A stretch of DNA of 64,000 nt from Cymbomonas tetramitiformis (Eukaryota; Chlorophyta; Pyramimonadophyceae; Pyramimonadales; Pyramimonadaceae): the NCBI GenBank assembly GCA_001247695.2, contig LGRX02027773.1, positions 1 to 64,000 of the forward strand. The letters are read 5' to 3'. Shown here piece by piece: positions 40,570-52,252 of the stretch. Numbering within the stretch: the stretch's first letter is position 1; the number at the start of each line of letters is the position of its first letter. Under the pieces are notes generated by a model. It saw only the letters and a program-made list of their open reading frames with translations. It had not been told where the DNA came from and searched no databases. The position numbers and the translations under genes are program-made.

Positions 40570-41957
40570 ACGCATGACTACTTGGAACCGTTGCTTCCTT
40601 TTTAACTTTTCATTTGCTAGGCATAGGGTGATCATGAGGTGGTCATAGGGTGGGCGTAGGGTGGGCATAGGCATGGAAACAATACGATGTGTTCCATAGG
40701 GCGGTCCGCCCAATGACATCCCTATGGAAGGTGTTCAATACCTTCCATACCATGAACGTAGGGTGGACATAGGGTGGACATACGTTAGGAATGCTGTATT
40801 CTGGTTCCATAGGGATGCCCACCCTATACAACCTATGGGAAAATAACTTGAATTTTCCATAGGGATATTGGGTTGATATTCTATGAACGGTCGAGGTGTT
40901 AACCCTATAATAGTGGCGTCCGTAGGGCTGGAAATAATTACACAGGGATGGAAAACCCCTATGTAAAACCTATGGGAACGCATTTCCATTGGCTTTCCAT
41001 AGGGCAAAAACCTTTCCATAGGGCACTTTTAAATCCCCTATCTCAAAATCGTATGGAATGGCTCTGGAAAATTTGCCACAGGCCCCAATGGAAATCGTTT
41101 CCACAGGGTGATCATAGGTTGGCTCACCCCATTTTCGGGATTCCATAGGTAATTTATAGGGATGGAATCAAAAAAATGAAAAATAGGGCAGGGTAAAACA
41201 GGCCCTTTTTGGACTCTACAACAGCAACACGCCGCACTTGGAAAATGCCTATGGAAAATGCAGAATTACACTGTTAAGGAATGCCACAGAGATCATCCCT
41301 ATGATAGTGGCGTCCATACCTGTGGAATGGCCTGGAAACAGGTTAAAAAACATCACCAATGTACCCTATGGAAAATCCGGAGCCTGTGGAAAAAGTGGTG
41401 TGCCCTATGGGAAATCCAGAGCCTATCCCTATGGAAACCCCTATGGAAGACCCCCTACCGCCGCCAAAAACCCCCCAAATAAAATGAGCCTGTTCGATCA
41501 CCCCCAAGAAAACAAACCATTTGTTCACTGACGAGGGGGGCAAAAAAACAAAATTGCGGCCTGTATGCGCAATTTTGGCTATTAGAGATTTTATTTCTGG
41601 AACTTCAAAAAAAATCGGGAAGAACCTGATTTCAAACGAAAATCGAATCGCATTGGGTCCGACAGCGACGACGCGCGCAGATTCCACGCATGACATCGAA
41701 TTATGAATTCTCAACGGCAATCTCAGACTGGATATGCCATACGTTGACCACAGGGATGGAAATCGTAATACAGGTATGCCCAGGCCGGGACATCCTAATG
41801 GAAATCGTGCCACGACGGCGATCGATGGGAGTGTGCAAATAATCGCATGGAAAACCGTACGGAAAGCTAATTAGACCCATAAAACCCCAGGAAAAACCCC
41901 AGGTCCCAGCACACGCAGTTGTTTCCCAGTCACCTTCGTTAGTTCTTTACAATCAAA
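40570..41957. repeat. E2 central intergenic region with motif words
   Basis: Divergent promoter region between the two E2 genes. CCATAGGG/CCTATGG words continue to ~41450. The last ~450 bp before the partner ATG has few of them and may contain the promoter. Confidence 0.6.
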
Positions 41958-43785
41958 ATGGCAAAAACAGCAGCCGCAGAATATGCCAAGAAGAAAGTTG
42001 AGAAGACCAAGAAAAGGAAGCCTCCCACACTCTACGACGAAGCCCGCACGAAAAGGGGCAAGAAGTGCCAGCAAGCGCGGGCCATCGCACAGGCCCAGGA
42101 GGGGAAGAAGGCCAAAGCCGCAGGCAAAAAACTAGTGAAGGAATGCTTCGGTTCGGACTCTTCGGATTCCGAAGAAGAGGAGGAGGATGACGAGGAGGAG
42201 GAGGAGGAGGAGGAGGCCGCTAAGGCGGGACCAGCAGACCAACCGTTGGACTTCGTAAAGTTGATGGAAAACCCGCAGCAGATGGCAGCGATCTTTGCAA
42301 TGATGCAAAAGGCACAGCAAGGTGTGAAGATCGAGGCGGATCCAGTGGCTAGGCGGCCGTCGGGGGCGACGGACGATGAGGTTTCTTTGATGCAGGCGGA
42401 CGCCCGGACCCTCATAAGCGAATGGGAGGAAGCCAAAAAACTCCCGGTGGGAGCGTGCAAAGAGGACCTTGGGAAAAAGTTCGTGAAGCTGAAACGAGAA
42501 ATCGGCAAACAACATATCCCCCCCTGCACTGACAAGCAAGTTCACACGTACCTGGTTGCTCACCTGAGCTATCGCAAGGCCCGCCGCGGAGGAACCGGCC
42601 GGTTCAAAATGAATAAGGGTGGGGACATCCGCATATATGGCGGACCGCTCAACGGTCTCACTGTGGAAAACTTCACAGGTCAATCTGTACCCAATGCAGA
42701 TATCGTCAAGAAGCTCAACAAGTTCACAGACCCTGCAGCGCGGAAGGGCAAGGAGTGGACTACATTGGAGGAGCTCGTCGGCGGAACAATCGTGTGGCCA
42801 GAAGTGGATGAGGAAGATCAGGAGGATGAGGATGGGAAGGGGAAGGAGAAGGCTGCTGAGGAGGCTCCTAAGGGGGGAGAGGAGTTCGAAGGTGAAGCTG
42901 TCGAGGTACGTAAGCTCTTTGCCTGTGAGGTACACCTATGCTCACCCTGTATTATAGGCAAACTGTAGCTACGGAAGGTATTTTTGCTTTCACCCCCTAC
43001 TGTCTGTGGGACAGTGGTGTCCCACCTGTGCTCACCCTGTACTACAGGCATACTATAAGTATGGAAGCTTTCAGCACTTGAATGGTATACTTATGCTTAC
43101 CCTGTATTATAGGTAGACTATAGGTATGGAAACTTGGGAACTGACTTTATTTTGCTGGGTGTGTGCGCGCACTTGCTCGCAGGCCTCACGTGACTTCGAG
43201 CTGCACTGTCCAGTGGGTCTCTTCGCCAAAACCCAACAGAGCAGCGAGAAGCTTGAGGAGAAGGAGACCGCCAACTTCGAGCAACGCTCAAAGTTCGAGT
43301 TGGCGGTGGGGGTGGTGGAAGCACTACCGGGCACCCTTTCCCAAACATTCACGGACCCCCCCATGAAGGTTCCCGATGGCGTTTACGAGATCTGCCTACT
43401 CGGGAACCGTATGCCGACAAAGGCGGACGGCGGGAGCCCGGCTATCAAGTCGTTTATTATGACGTCTTTGTTAAAGCTTCACGTCAAGAAGGATAGCGCG
43501 GTGAATGCGGCGGACTTCGCACACACGGAGGAATCGGTGGGGAAACCCAAGTCCGTCCTCTGGGTGGAGGGTCGCCACCTCCGACACAGCCACAAGGCGT
43601 CGGAGGTGGTGGCCCTCAAACAAAAGAAGATAAAGGAAGCTGCTTTAAAGGTACGTTAAAGGTTATTTTTTAAGCTTTGGAAAACCAACCAACATGACTT
43701 ACATTTGCTCCATGGTTTTCCACAGGCGAATGATAAGAAGGATGAGGAAGAAGAAGGCCAGGCTACGCAGGCGGAGTCGGAATGA
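41958..43785 (+). CDS. E2 partner protein, 3 exons
   Basis: Exons 41958-42905, 43183-43650 and 43726-43785, with GT-AG borders and matching phase 0 at the first junction. Lys-rich start (MAKTAAAEYAKKKVEKTKKRKP, nuclear-localisation-like), acidic run of about 20 Glu/Asp, then a conserved core: LISEWEEAKKLP, VHTYLVAHLSYRK, GTGRFK, IRIYGGPLNG. The E3 partner has the same core (VIDDWQEKGLIPPG, VKTYVTNRLSYLK, GPGRWK, IRYKGPAAG). Position and pairing suggest a TnpA-like accessory or DNA-binding protein for CACTA transposition. I cannot place it in a named family. Intron 1 holds three CCCTGTA(T/C)TA(T/C)AGG words, each a possible 3' splice site. Confidence 0.75.
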
Positions 43786-43859
43786 ACAATGGTGAAATAG
43801 ACTGTTTATGTTGTGAAATAGACTGGAAAAAGAGGTTTATGATGTGAAATAGACTGGAA

Positions 43860-45177
43860 ACAATAGAACAAACGTTATTACGTATTGTGTATTAAGTTGA
43901 TGACCAGCATTTCATACGTATAGTATCCCTGTATTATCCTTGTACTATACCTGTGGAAATAGTATTAGCATTCCATACGTACAGTATCCCTATACTGCCC
44001 CACTACTGTGCCTATGGAAAGTAAATATTAATTAAGTTCCATACGTATAGCATCCCGATATTATCCCTGTATCGTGCCTATGGAAACCATATATATCTAC
44101 TGGTTCCATACCTATACTATGCCTATAGTAAATAGTTTCCATACGGATAACATACGTAGGGAAAGATGTTTTCCATACCTATAATATACGGTTTTCATAC
44201 GCATGGTATCCCTGGGGGAAAAGCTTTCCGTAGGTATAGTACACCTGCGGAAAATGCTCTCCATAAGTATAATAACCGTATGGAATATGAAATCCATAGG
44301 GCGGGTCACCCTACGGAAAGAGTTTCCATAGGTATACTCCTGATGCTGTTAACGGAATCATACGTATAATATCCGTATGGAATACCTTTCCGTAAGTATA
44401 CAGCACGTATGGAATTGTGTTTCCATAGGTATAGCCATCCTATGGAACAATCTTTCCCAAAGGTGAGCCACCCAGTGGAAAACCTTTCCATAAGTATGTC
44501 GGCCGTATGGAAACCTATTTCCCAAGGGACGCTAAGTGTATGGGCCCGTCTTCCGTACGCATAATGTCCGTATGGAAAGATCTTTCCCAGGGGATACCAT
44601 ACCTGTGGAAAATGTTCCATAGGTATATCGACCGTATGGAAGATTGCTTCCCAAGGGATACTACGCCTATGGAGTTCGCTTCCATAGGTACACCGTCCGC
44701 ATGGAAACAAGTTTCCCAAGGGGTACCATGCCTGGGGAAAAGATTTCCATAGGTATGACCTATTAGGTTCCATAGGGCCAGCATAGGGATGGAACAGATC
44801 CGTGTGTTTTTCCACAGGGTTTTCCATACGACTTTCCATAGGAAGGCTATAGGGATGACATAGGTGCGGAAAGCGCTTGATATTCCAGGACTTTCCATTG
44901 GGTTTCCATAGGGTTTTCCATACGATATTTTCCATACGATTCCTTCCATCCCTATGGAAAACGTTCCATAGGTATGGACGCCACAATCATCCCTATGGAA
45001 TGCCTTGGAAAACCCTATGGAAAGCACAATCACCCTATGGAATGCCCTGGAAAATAATGAAAACCTTCCCAAGGGTGAGTATAGGGATGGAAACTCAAAA
45101 TTTTTGTTTTCGAGATAACCTCCAGTATCCATTTTCCCTTTTCCATAGGGCTTTTCCATAGGGTTTTCACCTGTTTC
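43860..45177. repeat. E2 right subterminal motif array
   Basis: TTCCATAC/GGTATAG/CCTATGGAA words in both orientations between the partner gene and the right terminus. Confidence 0.85.
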
Positions 45178-45220
45178 CATGCCTATGGAAAGCTTTCCCA
45201 AGGGTTGCAGATCTGTAGGG
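45178..45220 (-). repeat. E2 right terminal inverted repeat
   Basis: Perfect complement of 34147-34189, followed by duplication ATA. Confidence 0.95.
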
Positions 45221-46074
45221 ATAGGTCTACAGTATATATCCGATATAGGCAACTTTTATTTCAATACATATGCAATACTAGAATGTCCTAGTGACACAGT
45301 TAAAACGCTGAACGCCGTAGGGTTTGAGCGAGGCAATCGGGTATATCAAAAGATAGAAATGAATACACGACTCTCAGGCTATCTAAGCTCTGAGGCCGTC
45401 ACTAGGCAATCATATCGTGTGTCACAGTCTAAGCTACCGAAGTCGAACTACTGAGTACAGGTAGGAAGTCACTGTACTGTCACTGTCACTTTCATACGTG
45501 ATACGTGGTACTGAACTACTAAATCTCAGCACACCACCTCGGCTGAGGTGGCACAAGAATGTGAAACAGGTAGCTAATGCAAACTAAGAGGTCCCCGTCC
45601 ACGGATCAGAACAACATCAACCAAAGGGCCGACCTGCCGCCATCCCCGCTTCCGGCTAACCCTCTAAACCGAATGCTAAAGTACTAGTATATGCATGCCA
45701 ACTAGGTGGACTGCCACAAGGATATGAAAATAGTGACTGGTCTCCGCCAGATCTCGCTCTCCGATAGATACTCTCATCCGATGCTGCTCAGCTCGACGGT
45801 CAACCAGTACTCGAGGTCATAGAAGATGTCAAAGAGGTACAGGACGTAGTCAAAGGCCAGAATCCAGTCAGATGTGCTTAAGGTCAGAGTAGAGCTGTCG
45901 GTGTCTAAGGTCTCATAGGGCAGGTCATAGGTACCAGTCTGTCCACGAACACAAAGTCCAGTCCAGAAGGGCACCACGTCAAAGGGCATCAATCCAGTCA
46001 GACCAGAAAGACCCCTTGCCCGACCGCTGCCGGCTCATAGGCCTGCAGCTCAGCCGGACAGAGGACCAGAGAAC
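45221..46074. other. E1 remnant, then LTR-like flank of copia fragment 1
   Basis: The first ~70 bp continues the E1 motif (CAATACATATGCAATA). From ~45420 the text includes CAGCACACCACCTCGGCTGAGGTGG, close to 61088-61112 beside copia fragment 2, so this is probably its 3' LTR. The minus-strand LTR would start with a CCACCTC…GAGGTGG hairpin. No gene. Confidence 0.5.
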
Positions 46075-47580
46075 CTAGGAGTCACCCGCACCACTGGGGT
46101 GCGGGCGGATCACGTCCATGAAGGACTCGATCATGCTGATGATCACTCGCACCTTGTCCTTGAGCCCAGGAAGAGGTTTGGTGAAGATATCAGCCAGGTT
46201 GAGTAAAGTGTTGATGTAAACAGGCACTAGGTACCCAGCACACACCCACCCCCGAAAGCAGTGAAAACGGATCAACACATGCTTAATCTTGGTGGATAGC
46301 ATGACATTCCTCAGAATGGAGGAGGCCGCCTGGTTGTCAATCATGACAGCCACCGGGAGCTCCAGCCTGGGAATGAAGGGTCCAGAGGTACCATACATGC
46401 CAGACCGCTGAGAGTGGTACTCCCGCGGACCGTCCTCGTAGCCCGTGCCATCATATGGTACTGGCACCGCGTGAGGCAGGGCATACAGGCTGCTGTCAGG
46501 AACAGGCTCAGCCTCCTGGTAGTGTAGGGGGAGGCGGGGCCCATCTGACCATGACCCATAGCATGATTCTCGAAGAACGTGGCCGCCCTCTGCATCCAAG
46601 AAGTGTCAGCTGCAGGGAAGGCCGTAGACAGAGCCAGAGCAGACACACCCGGCTCCTGCTGCGTGATTCTGATAAATCCGAACATCTCCACAATCACATG
46701 GATAGCAGACATGGCCCGCTGTCCAACCACAGAGGCGGCCACATACTCAGATCCAGTGGAGGACATCTCAGCATCAGTCTGGCGGGCACATACCCAATGA
46801 AGGACCACGCCGTTGAGGAATACAATGCCCCCCGAGTAGGAGAGACACCCGTTGAGTTTGTCACGAGCATGGTCAGCATCCGAATACACCTGTATTGTGA
46901 GCACAGAAAGCGGTGCACTGGGGTAAGCATAACGGATACGGTAGTGCCATGTGAAGTATAGATACTGAGCCACTCTCTGAAGTGCCTCCCAGGCCTGAGC
47001 CGAGGGGCACGAGGAGAACTGTGCCAGATATATGACTGAGTAATACATATCTGGCCTGGTGCACCGTGCAATCCACAGCAGGGACCCAAGTAGTGAGAGA
47101 TACGGGGTGACAAGGGTGAGATCAGGGTGCTCCGGCTTCTGGATAATGAGGTTCACATCCATCGGATTGTGATAGGTTTTGGCCGGAAGCTTGAACTTGG
47201 ACATGAGCTCCTTGATCTGCCTGGTTTGGGACAGTGCAATGCCCCACCGATCATAGTCAACCGCAAGCTGCAGGACGGCTGTCATACGGCCAAGATTCTT
47301 GCTCTTGAATGCCGCCTGGAAAGCTGCCCAGAAAGCCTGGTGGAAGGCATCATCACATGTCAGCCCGAAGTCATCCACGTAGACAGCCACGAAGGCCACG
47401 AACACAGAGGTCACAATATAGTATAGGCACGGGTCATATGTGGACTGGGAGAAGTGCATTCCCTGATAGGTGAAGGACTTCATGAATTTGTTGGCCAGCT
47501 TCTGCCAGGAAGCACCAGCCGTCCGTAGCCCGTAGAGAGCATAGAGCAGCTTGGCATAGCCATATCTCAGCAGGCTACAA
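46075..47580 (-). pseudogene. Copia fragment 1: RT thumb and RNase H
   Basis: The 5' end is truncated (begins LYGLRTAGASWQKLANKF). RT catalytic VAVYVDDFGL, then copia signatures YLSLLGSLLWIARCTRPDM, YSDADHARD and SSTGSEYVAAS. RNase H is interrupted by an extra ~80-100 residues, in which a frameshift occurs at ~46420-46590, before VAVMIDNQAASSIL and IKHVLIRFHCFR. Stop at 46075. Abuts E3 at ~47600. Cannot be active. Confidence 0.85.
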
Positions 47581-47888
47581 CTTCAGGCCGGCCAGTTTTC
47601 TCGCTGTCAGCCTCTCGGGATACAGCTTCTCCGTGTTGGCGTGCCTCAAGTAGGCCTTGTGTATCCTGCGTACATAAACCACTTGTTAGACGGCGTCCTT
47701 ACGTGTGTACACCGTCTTCCACCCGTATGGACGGCACAATAAATGGTGTCCACGCGTATGGACAGCGAAACAACACCACGCACACATGTACACATGGACG
47801 TTCGCGTAAGTGCAAAAGGTAAAAATGTGAACGTTGCAGGGGAAGGCAGGGAGGGAGGGAGGACTTGCCAGATAACATTTTTTCTTAC

Positions 47889-49342
47889 TATAACTGACTG
47901 GAGGTTGTGCTCCAGCATCTCCATTGTTTTATTAGCCGTCCCGGTGCGGAGTTGCTCGGCACTCACGAGCTCGTCCACCATCGACATGTGGTGGGAAAGA
48001 ATCCGCTCCACGGGGTAAACCTCCCCCTTATCTGGGAGGTGAACGACGAATTCAACGTACAGCTCGTAGGTATCTTTGGGCAAAATCATTGGTTTCTCGT
48101 TCAATGAATTTCCCGGCCCGATGGCGGCGACGGTAGCCCGACCAATGACAAGGTTCGGGAGGCCAGATTTGGTGGCCTTTCCGGTGTCGTAACCGGTACC
48201 GATACGACCCACGTCCGCCTGGGGGGTGGCGAAGACGTCCACCTGGTCCCCTACGGCCAAGGGGCCCCCGAGGTTGGGGGAGTGCTTCTCTGCCTGCGGG
48301 ACCGGCTCTTCGGGGACCGTCTGTTGAGGCGCTTCCACCTGGACACCGTGCGGACGACGTGTGGACTAAGTCGTTCGTACGGGCGACACACGCGTGGAAA
48401 CATATAAGAAAAACAGTGAAGAACTGGCGCTCACTGGCCAAAACGTACACCCCTGTGGACAACGTGCAAACTACGTGGTTCATAAGGGTGGAAACAATCA
48501 AGCGGCACAAGTTGAAAAAAGGTTCACATAACCACGAGCTTGGACACCGTTGCACAACGTGTGGACACCGGCGCTCACAGGCGGAAGAGCACAAAAGTTA
48601 CCTTTACCTCCGGTTTCTTTTCAGGGGCTTCAGGGGCTTTGGCACCAAGCGCTGTGAAGATCTCGAAGTGCTTGCCTTCAGTGAGTGGCTTGCCAGCAGC
48701 AATTGCCAGAGCCACCTGCAGGCACGCCTCTGTCTCCTCCGGGTCCGGCGCATCCCTGTGCCCGTACACCTTGTACCCGGCCGCTGGACCCTTGTACCGG
48801 ATGTGAAATCCGTCGGGGAAGTACTGGGTGACCTTCCACTTCCAGCGACCGGGCCCCTCCGAGTTATTTTTCAAATAACTCAACCGGTTGGTGACGTATG
48901 TTTTCACCATCCGCAAGGGCACCTGCGGGTGGCGGGACTGGATATGCTTGGCGATTTTGGTGTGCTTGGCCGCCCCAATGACGGCGACCGTCCCAGGGGG
49001 TATCAGGCCTTTTTCCTGCCAGTCGTCGATGACCTCCCGGGCGTCTTCCTTCATGTCATTTAAGACTTGGGCGCCCGGGTCCACCACCAACCGCGCTGTA
49101 TTTGCGGCCTGCGCAGCCTCTGCAGGTTGCGCTGCACCCCCTGCCCCGGCAGCCCCTGCAAACAGCAGCATTTGCTGCTGCATGCTTTGCATCTGCTGAA
49201 ACATCTGCTGCATGGTGGTGTTTGACGCGGTCGCCTCCACCAAGCTGGTTTGGCGACGCTGGTTTGGCGAGGGAGTGGGGGCGGTGGGTGGTGATTTCGG
49301 GTTCTGTGTGCGTTGTCTACTGGGCTGAACTCGTTTGGCCAT
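47889..49342 (-). CDS. E3 partner protein, 2 exons seen
   Basis: Exon 1 49342-48602 (MAKRVQPSRQRTQ; Gln/Met-rich MQQMFQQMQSMQQQM; core VIDDWQEKGLIPPG…GPGRWK…IRYKGPAAG). Exon 2 48338-47889 (KSGLPNLVIGRATVAAIG, KDTYELYVEFVVHLP, HHMSMVDELVSAEQL). GT-AG borders are present at 48601/48339 and a GTAAGA donor follows exon 2. A short last exon expected by comparison with E2 is missing, probably lost at the copia junction. Homologous to the E2 partner and likewise divergent from its transposase. The intron is full of CGTGTGGACAACG words. Confidence 0.7.
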
Positions 49343-49582
49343 GTTGGGAACTTACGAAACAAAATTTGCGAGGAGGTTCGTTTGCTGGAGGACTGTGGGC
49401 GTTTGTGGGCGTTTTGGCGGCGATGGGATGAAAACGGTACTCACGGGCGTGGACAGCGCTGACTTCGTGGCGTTCATCCGTACAGTACGGGCATGAACGT
49501 ATGGACGTTTGACCGTTGAGCTGGTGCATGAGACAGCGTCTTTTGAAAATGCATGTCTCAATTTCTTTTTTCTCTTTCAAAT

Positions 49583-49593
49583 TGGTATCAGAG
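49583..49593 (+). other. tRNA-iMet 3'-end primer-binding-site match
   Basis: TGGTATCAGAG, the standard plant copia primer site complementary to the initiator tRNA 3' end. No LTR pair found around it. Could be an LTR-element remnant or chance. Confidence 0.35.
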
Positions 49594-49660
49594 TCCTCTC
49601 TGTAGGGAAACGCGGTTTTATGAATATAATTTTTGCCGTGCGGCGGTTTTTCATCATCGT

Positions 49661-49741
49661 GGGTGCATGGCCGAGTGGTCAAATGTTGGTAAGCCGAACG
49701 CGTTCTCGCGAGGGTGAGGGGTTCGAATCCCCTTGGAGGCA
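49661..49741 (+). tRNA. tRNA-like sequence (pseudogene or SINE head)
   Basis: Good Pol III A box TGGCCGAGTGG (49668-49678) and B box GGTTCGAATCC (49720-49730). T arm is perfect (AGGGG/CCCCT, 7-nt loop) and a CGCG/CGCG variable arm suggests a class II (Ser/Leu) tRNA. The acceptor stem pairs at only 4 of 7 positions and the anticodon arm is irregular, so it is probably not a working tRNA. Confidence 0.5.
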
Positions 49742-49832
49742 TTGGCATCCACGATACCCCTTGTGTTCTAGCGATAAGAGGCGATTGCCGCCAAGGACGC
49801 CGCTAGTGCACAAGGGGTGTCGTGGGTGCCAA
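49742..49832 (+). ncRNA. Long hairpin directly downstream of tRNA-like sequence
   Basis: Arms 49742-49773 and 49801-49832 are complementary over 32 positions. 28 are Watson-Crick, three of the other four are G-U wobbles in RNA and one is U-U. Loop 27 nt. A TTTT run at 49850-49853 could end Pol III transcription started by the A/B boxes just upstream. Function unknown. Confidence 0.5.
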
Positions 49833-50006
49833 CCCACGCCTTCATGCCATTTTCAGTTTCTGTAACTCATGGAGACCGTCCGATTAAGACGGGGGGGTTC
49901 ATCTGGGCCGTCGATTGCACTGTCCGCTGGGAAACAATCCCACTGAGTGCCTGTTCTGGGGTAAATCGCAAGCAGCGAGAGGGCGCCTAACCCCCCTCTC
50001 ACTTTC

Positions 50007-51590
50007 GTGCACATTGTCTCACTTATGTCGCATCTTCTCGTGCACATTGTCGACCAGCTGAAGGACAACGGCCCTGCACGGGAAATCTGGATGTATGTCT
50101 TCGAAGACTATTTCGGGTTGTTGAAGCTGTCCATCAAGACCCGCTCACAACCCGTCGCCAGCATGATGAAAGGACTGGAGTTGCGGCGAACGGTTTCCAT
50201 GGTTGTTGGCATCAAGCGAATGCATCGAAGTGGTCGAGCTCCCCATTATCGACCTCCTGCAAAGCAGAACATCTTTACAACGAAATCAAGCACTGTGCGG
50301 CCAACCGCTGGTGAGCACATCCCTAAGTATCATGTGTGCCATGCATGTTAGTCTTTCCATGCGTGTGGATGCTTTTTAAGTACGTGTGCACGAAGTCGTT
50401 CACACGTGTGGCCAGCGATCCATACGCACGGACGGTACTTTACTATTGTCCGTTTGGTCAATACCACCTGTCCAAGCGCGTGGACGAAGAGCCCACCGTG
50501 CGGACGACGTCGTCCACATGTGTGGAATACCTGTCCGTACGTACGGATGGGTTTTCACTATTGTCCGTTTTTTTTTCTCTTCAGTCTTCTTATGAGACAA
50601 CTAATTCGCTTGCGCGGCGTCAATCGCAACAGATGGCAGAGAAAAGATTCAAGTCTACCTTCGTACCGAGTTCCCCGAGTACGACACTCTGTGCAAAAAG
50701 TTCGACGACAGACTCGACTCATTCAACAGGTACCAACTTATGTGCATGTCTGTAAATTGTGCGAACGCCACGTGGACGGCGTACGGACGGCGTACGGCCA
50801 CCGTATGACAACGTATGGAACATTGAGTCCACCCGTGTGTACTTGCGAATGCAGGAACGTTGGACAACGGAATCGTCGCAACCGACGGGCGGGTCGTCGA
50901 AGGCCGATGACGAATGACGTGGTTCCGGTGTTTCTACAACCAGACACGTGGAGAAGGTGCCCAAGAACTTTGCAGATTCAGCCTTTCACCGAGGAGGAGC
51001 AGACCTTCGCCTTGGCCGGGATCGCCCCGTGGACGGAGTATCCTAGCATCAAGATTGGGCGTGAAGATTTTCGAGTGCACGACAGCGACATTGGTTTGAA
51101 GAGTTGTCAACGGTATTTCAAGAGCATCTTTCGAAGTCCGGGAGTGCCAACTCCAGCTCAACTTCTTACAGGCGAGATACCGGACGATGCCGTTGAAGAT
51201 AGGTATGGGGAAATCATGAAGATCGTCAAGCTTGATATTCCCGGTCACGAGATCTTTCTGTTGAAGGCCCGTTGGTACCCAAAGGCGGCTGCGCTTGCGG
51301 ACGATATCAGCAAGAACATTTACCTGCGCAAAGACATGCCATGGGACGTGTCTCAGCCATTCGTTCGCGCAAACAGCATTGAGAATCAAGTGGTAATTCA
51401 GGATGTTCCTTTCATGCCGGCTTGGCTTGCCCGGTACAAAGGAAATGTTGTCCCTTTGGCCATTCGACGACGAACTGATTGCTTGCAAGTTGTGTTGGAT
51501 CGCAAGGCGGATTTCTTCCGTGAAATCGATGATAACAGTAGTAGCGAGGATGACCGTAGTAGTTCATCTGATTCAGATGATTGCGGATGA
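50007..51590 (+). pseudogene. E3 CACTA transposase, C-terminal exons
   Basis: Only the 3' part is present. 50007-50309 is DUF4218-like (LVHIVDQLKDNGPAREIWMYVFEDYFG, SIKTRSQPVASMMKG). A short exon lies at ~50580-50730 (VYLRTEFPEYDTLCKKFDDRLDSF). 50852-51590 contains KIGREDFRVHDSDIGLKSCQRYFKSIF and the DUF4216-like FLLKARWYP, KDMPWDVSQPFV, ending in a Ser/Asp tail. Introns consist of CGTGTGGAC and CGTACGGAC words. The tnp2 catalytic exons are missing, the 5' side being replaced by 49.35-49.99 kb. TGTAAATAAA follows the stop at 51609. Confidence 0.75.
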
Positions 51591-51624
51591 TACACGATGT
51601 ATTATATATGTAAATAAACCGTAA

Positions 51625-51979
51625 CTATGTGCGCGGACACCTGTATTCACACGCATGATTCCGCTAATCCATACGGGTAGACCCTTATCCACACGCGCGG
51701 ATGTATGTGTCCACACGCGTGTTTCAACAAACTTCAATTTTGACGTCCATACGTATGGATTGGCGAATTCCGATCGTCCATACGTCTGTCCACACGTCGT
51801 CCGTACGCATGAGTTCGTTCGTTGACACGCCCCCATGGTGCCCATATATGGCTGATGAAGGGGCAAGCAACGCTCGGGCACACCCAGGCCCGGGTGCAAT
51901 GGCTGTCCACACGTGCGGACAAGCGCAAACGGGTGGCACGGCACGGGCCTCACACTGTCCATACGCCCGTCCACACGTC
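51625..51979. repeat. E3 terminal motif array
   Basis: CACACGCGTGGA, CCATACGTATGGA and CACACGTC words, many palindromic, following the E3 transposase stop. Cut by the E4 end at 51980. Confidence 0.75.
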
Positions 51980-52002
51980 AACACACTATTCGATGAAAAT
52001 GA
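51980..52002 (+). repeat. E4 left terminal inverted repeat
   Basis: 23 bp perfect match to the complement of 60939-60961. Includes CACTATTCGATG, i.e. a CACTA-like terminus if the end is set at 51984. Confidence 0.85.
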
Positions 52003-52252
52003 CATTATCATATGTCATTTTTGGATTTATATATATTTCAAAAAAATCAGGGTTTAGTGATATTTATGCGCGAAATAGGGATACATAAAGGCAACACGGT
52101 AGAAAAGTGCAGTATGCGTACAATGAAAACACCGAAATATGCATACATGTATCATTCTTTATTCAAATGTTTACGAGTAGAGTTCTTTTCACCCTATACC
52201 GTCGAGGCATGACTGATACTATCAGTCAGGGCGGTCGACAAATCCTACTATT

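Larger units (their letters stand above)
34147..45220. mobile_element. E2, complete CACTA-like transposon
   Basis: 11,074 bp bounded by perfect 43-bp inverted repeats (34147-34189 and 45178-45220, starting CCCTACAGATCTGCAACCC) and a 3-bp duplication ATA (34144-34146, 45221-45223), as expected for CACTA elements. It carries a minus-strand tnp2-type transposase and a plus-strand partner gene, head to head, with their 3' ends towards the termini. All non-coding parts consist of CCATAGG/CATAGGGTGGGCATAGG words. Inserted into E1. Confidence 0.9.

Noticed and set aside
42132..42935. 267-codon minus-strand frame
   Set aside because: Antisense to exon 1 of the E2 partner gene, which has splice sites and a homologue in E3.
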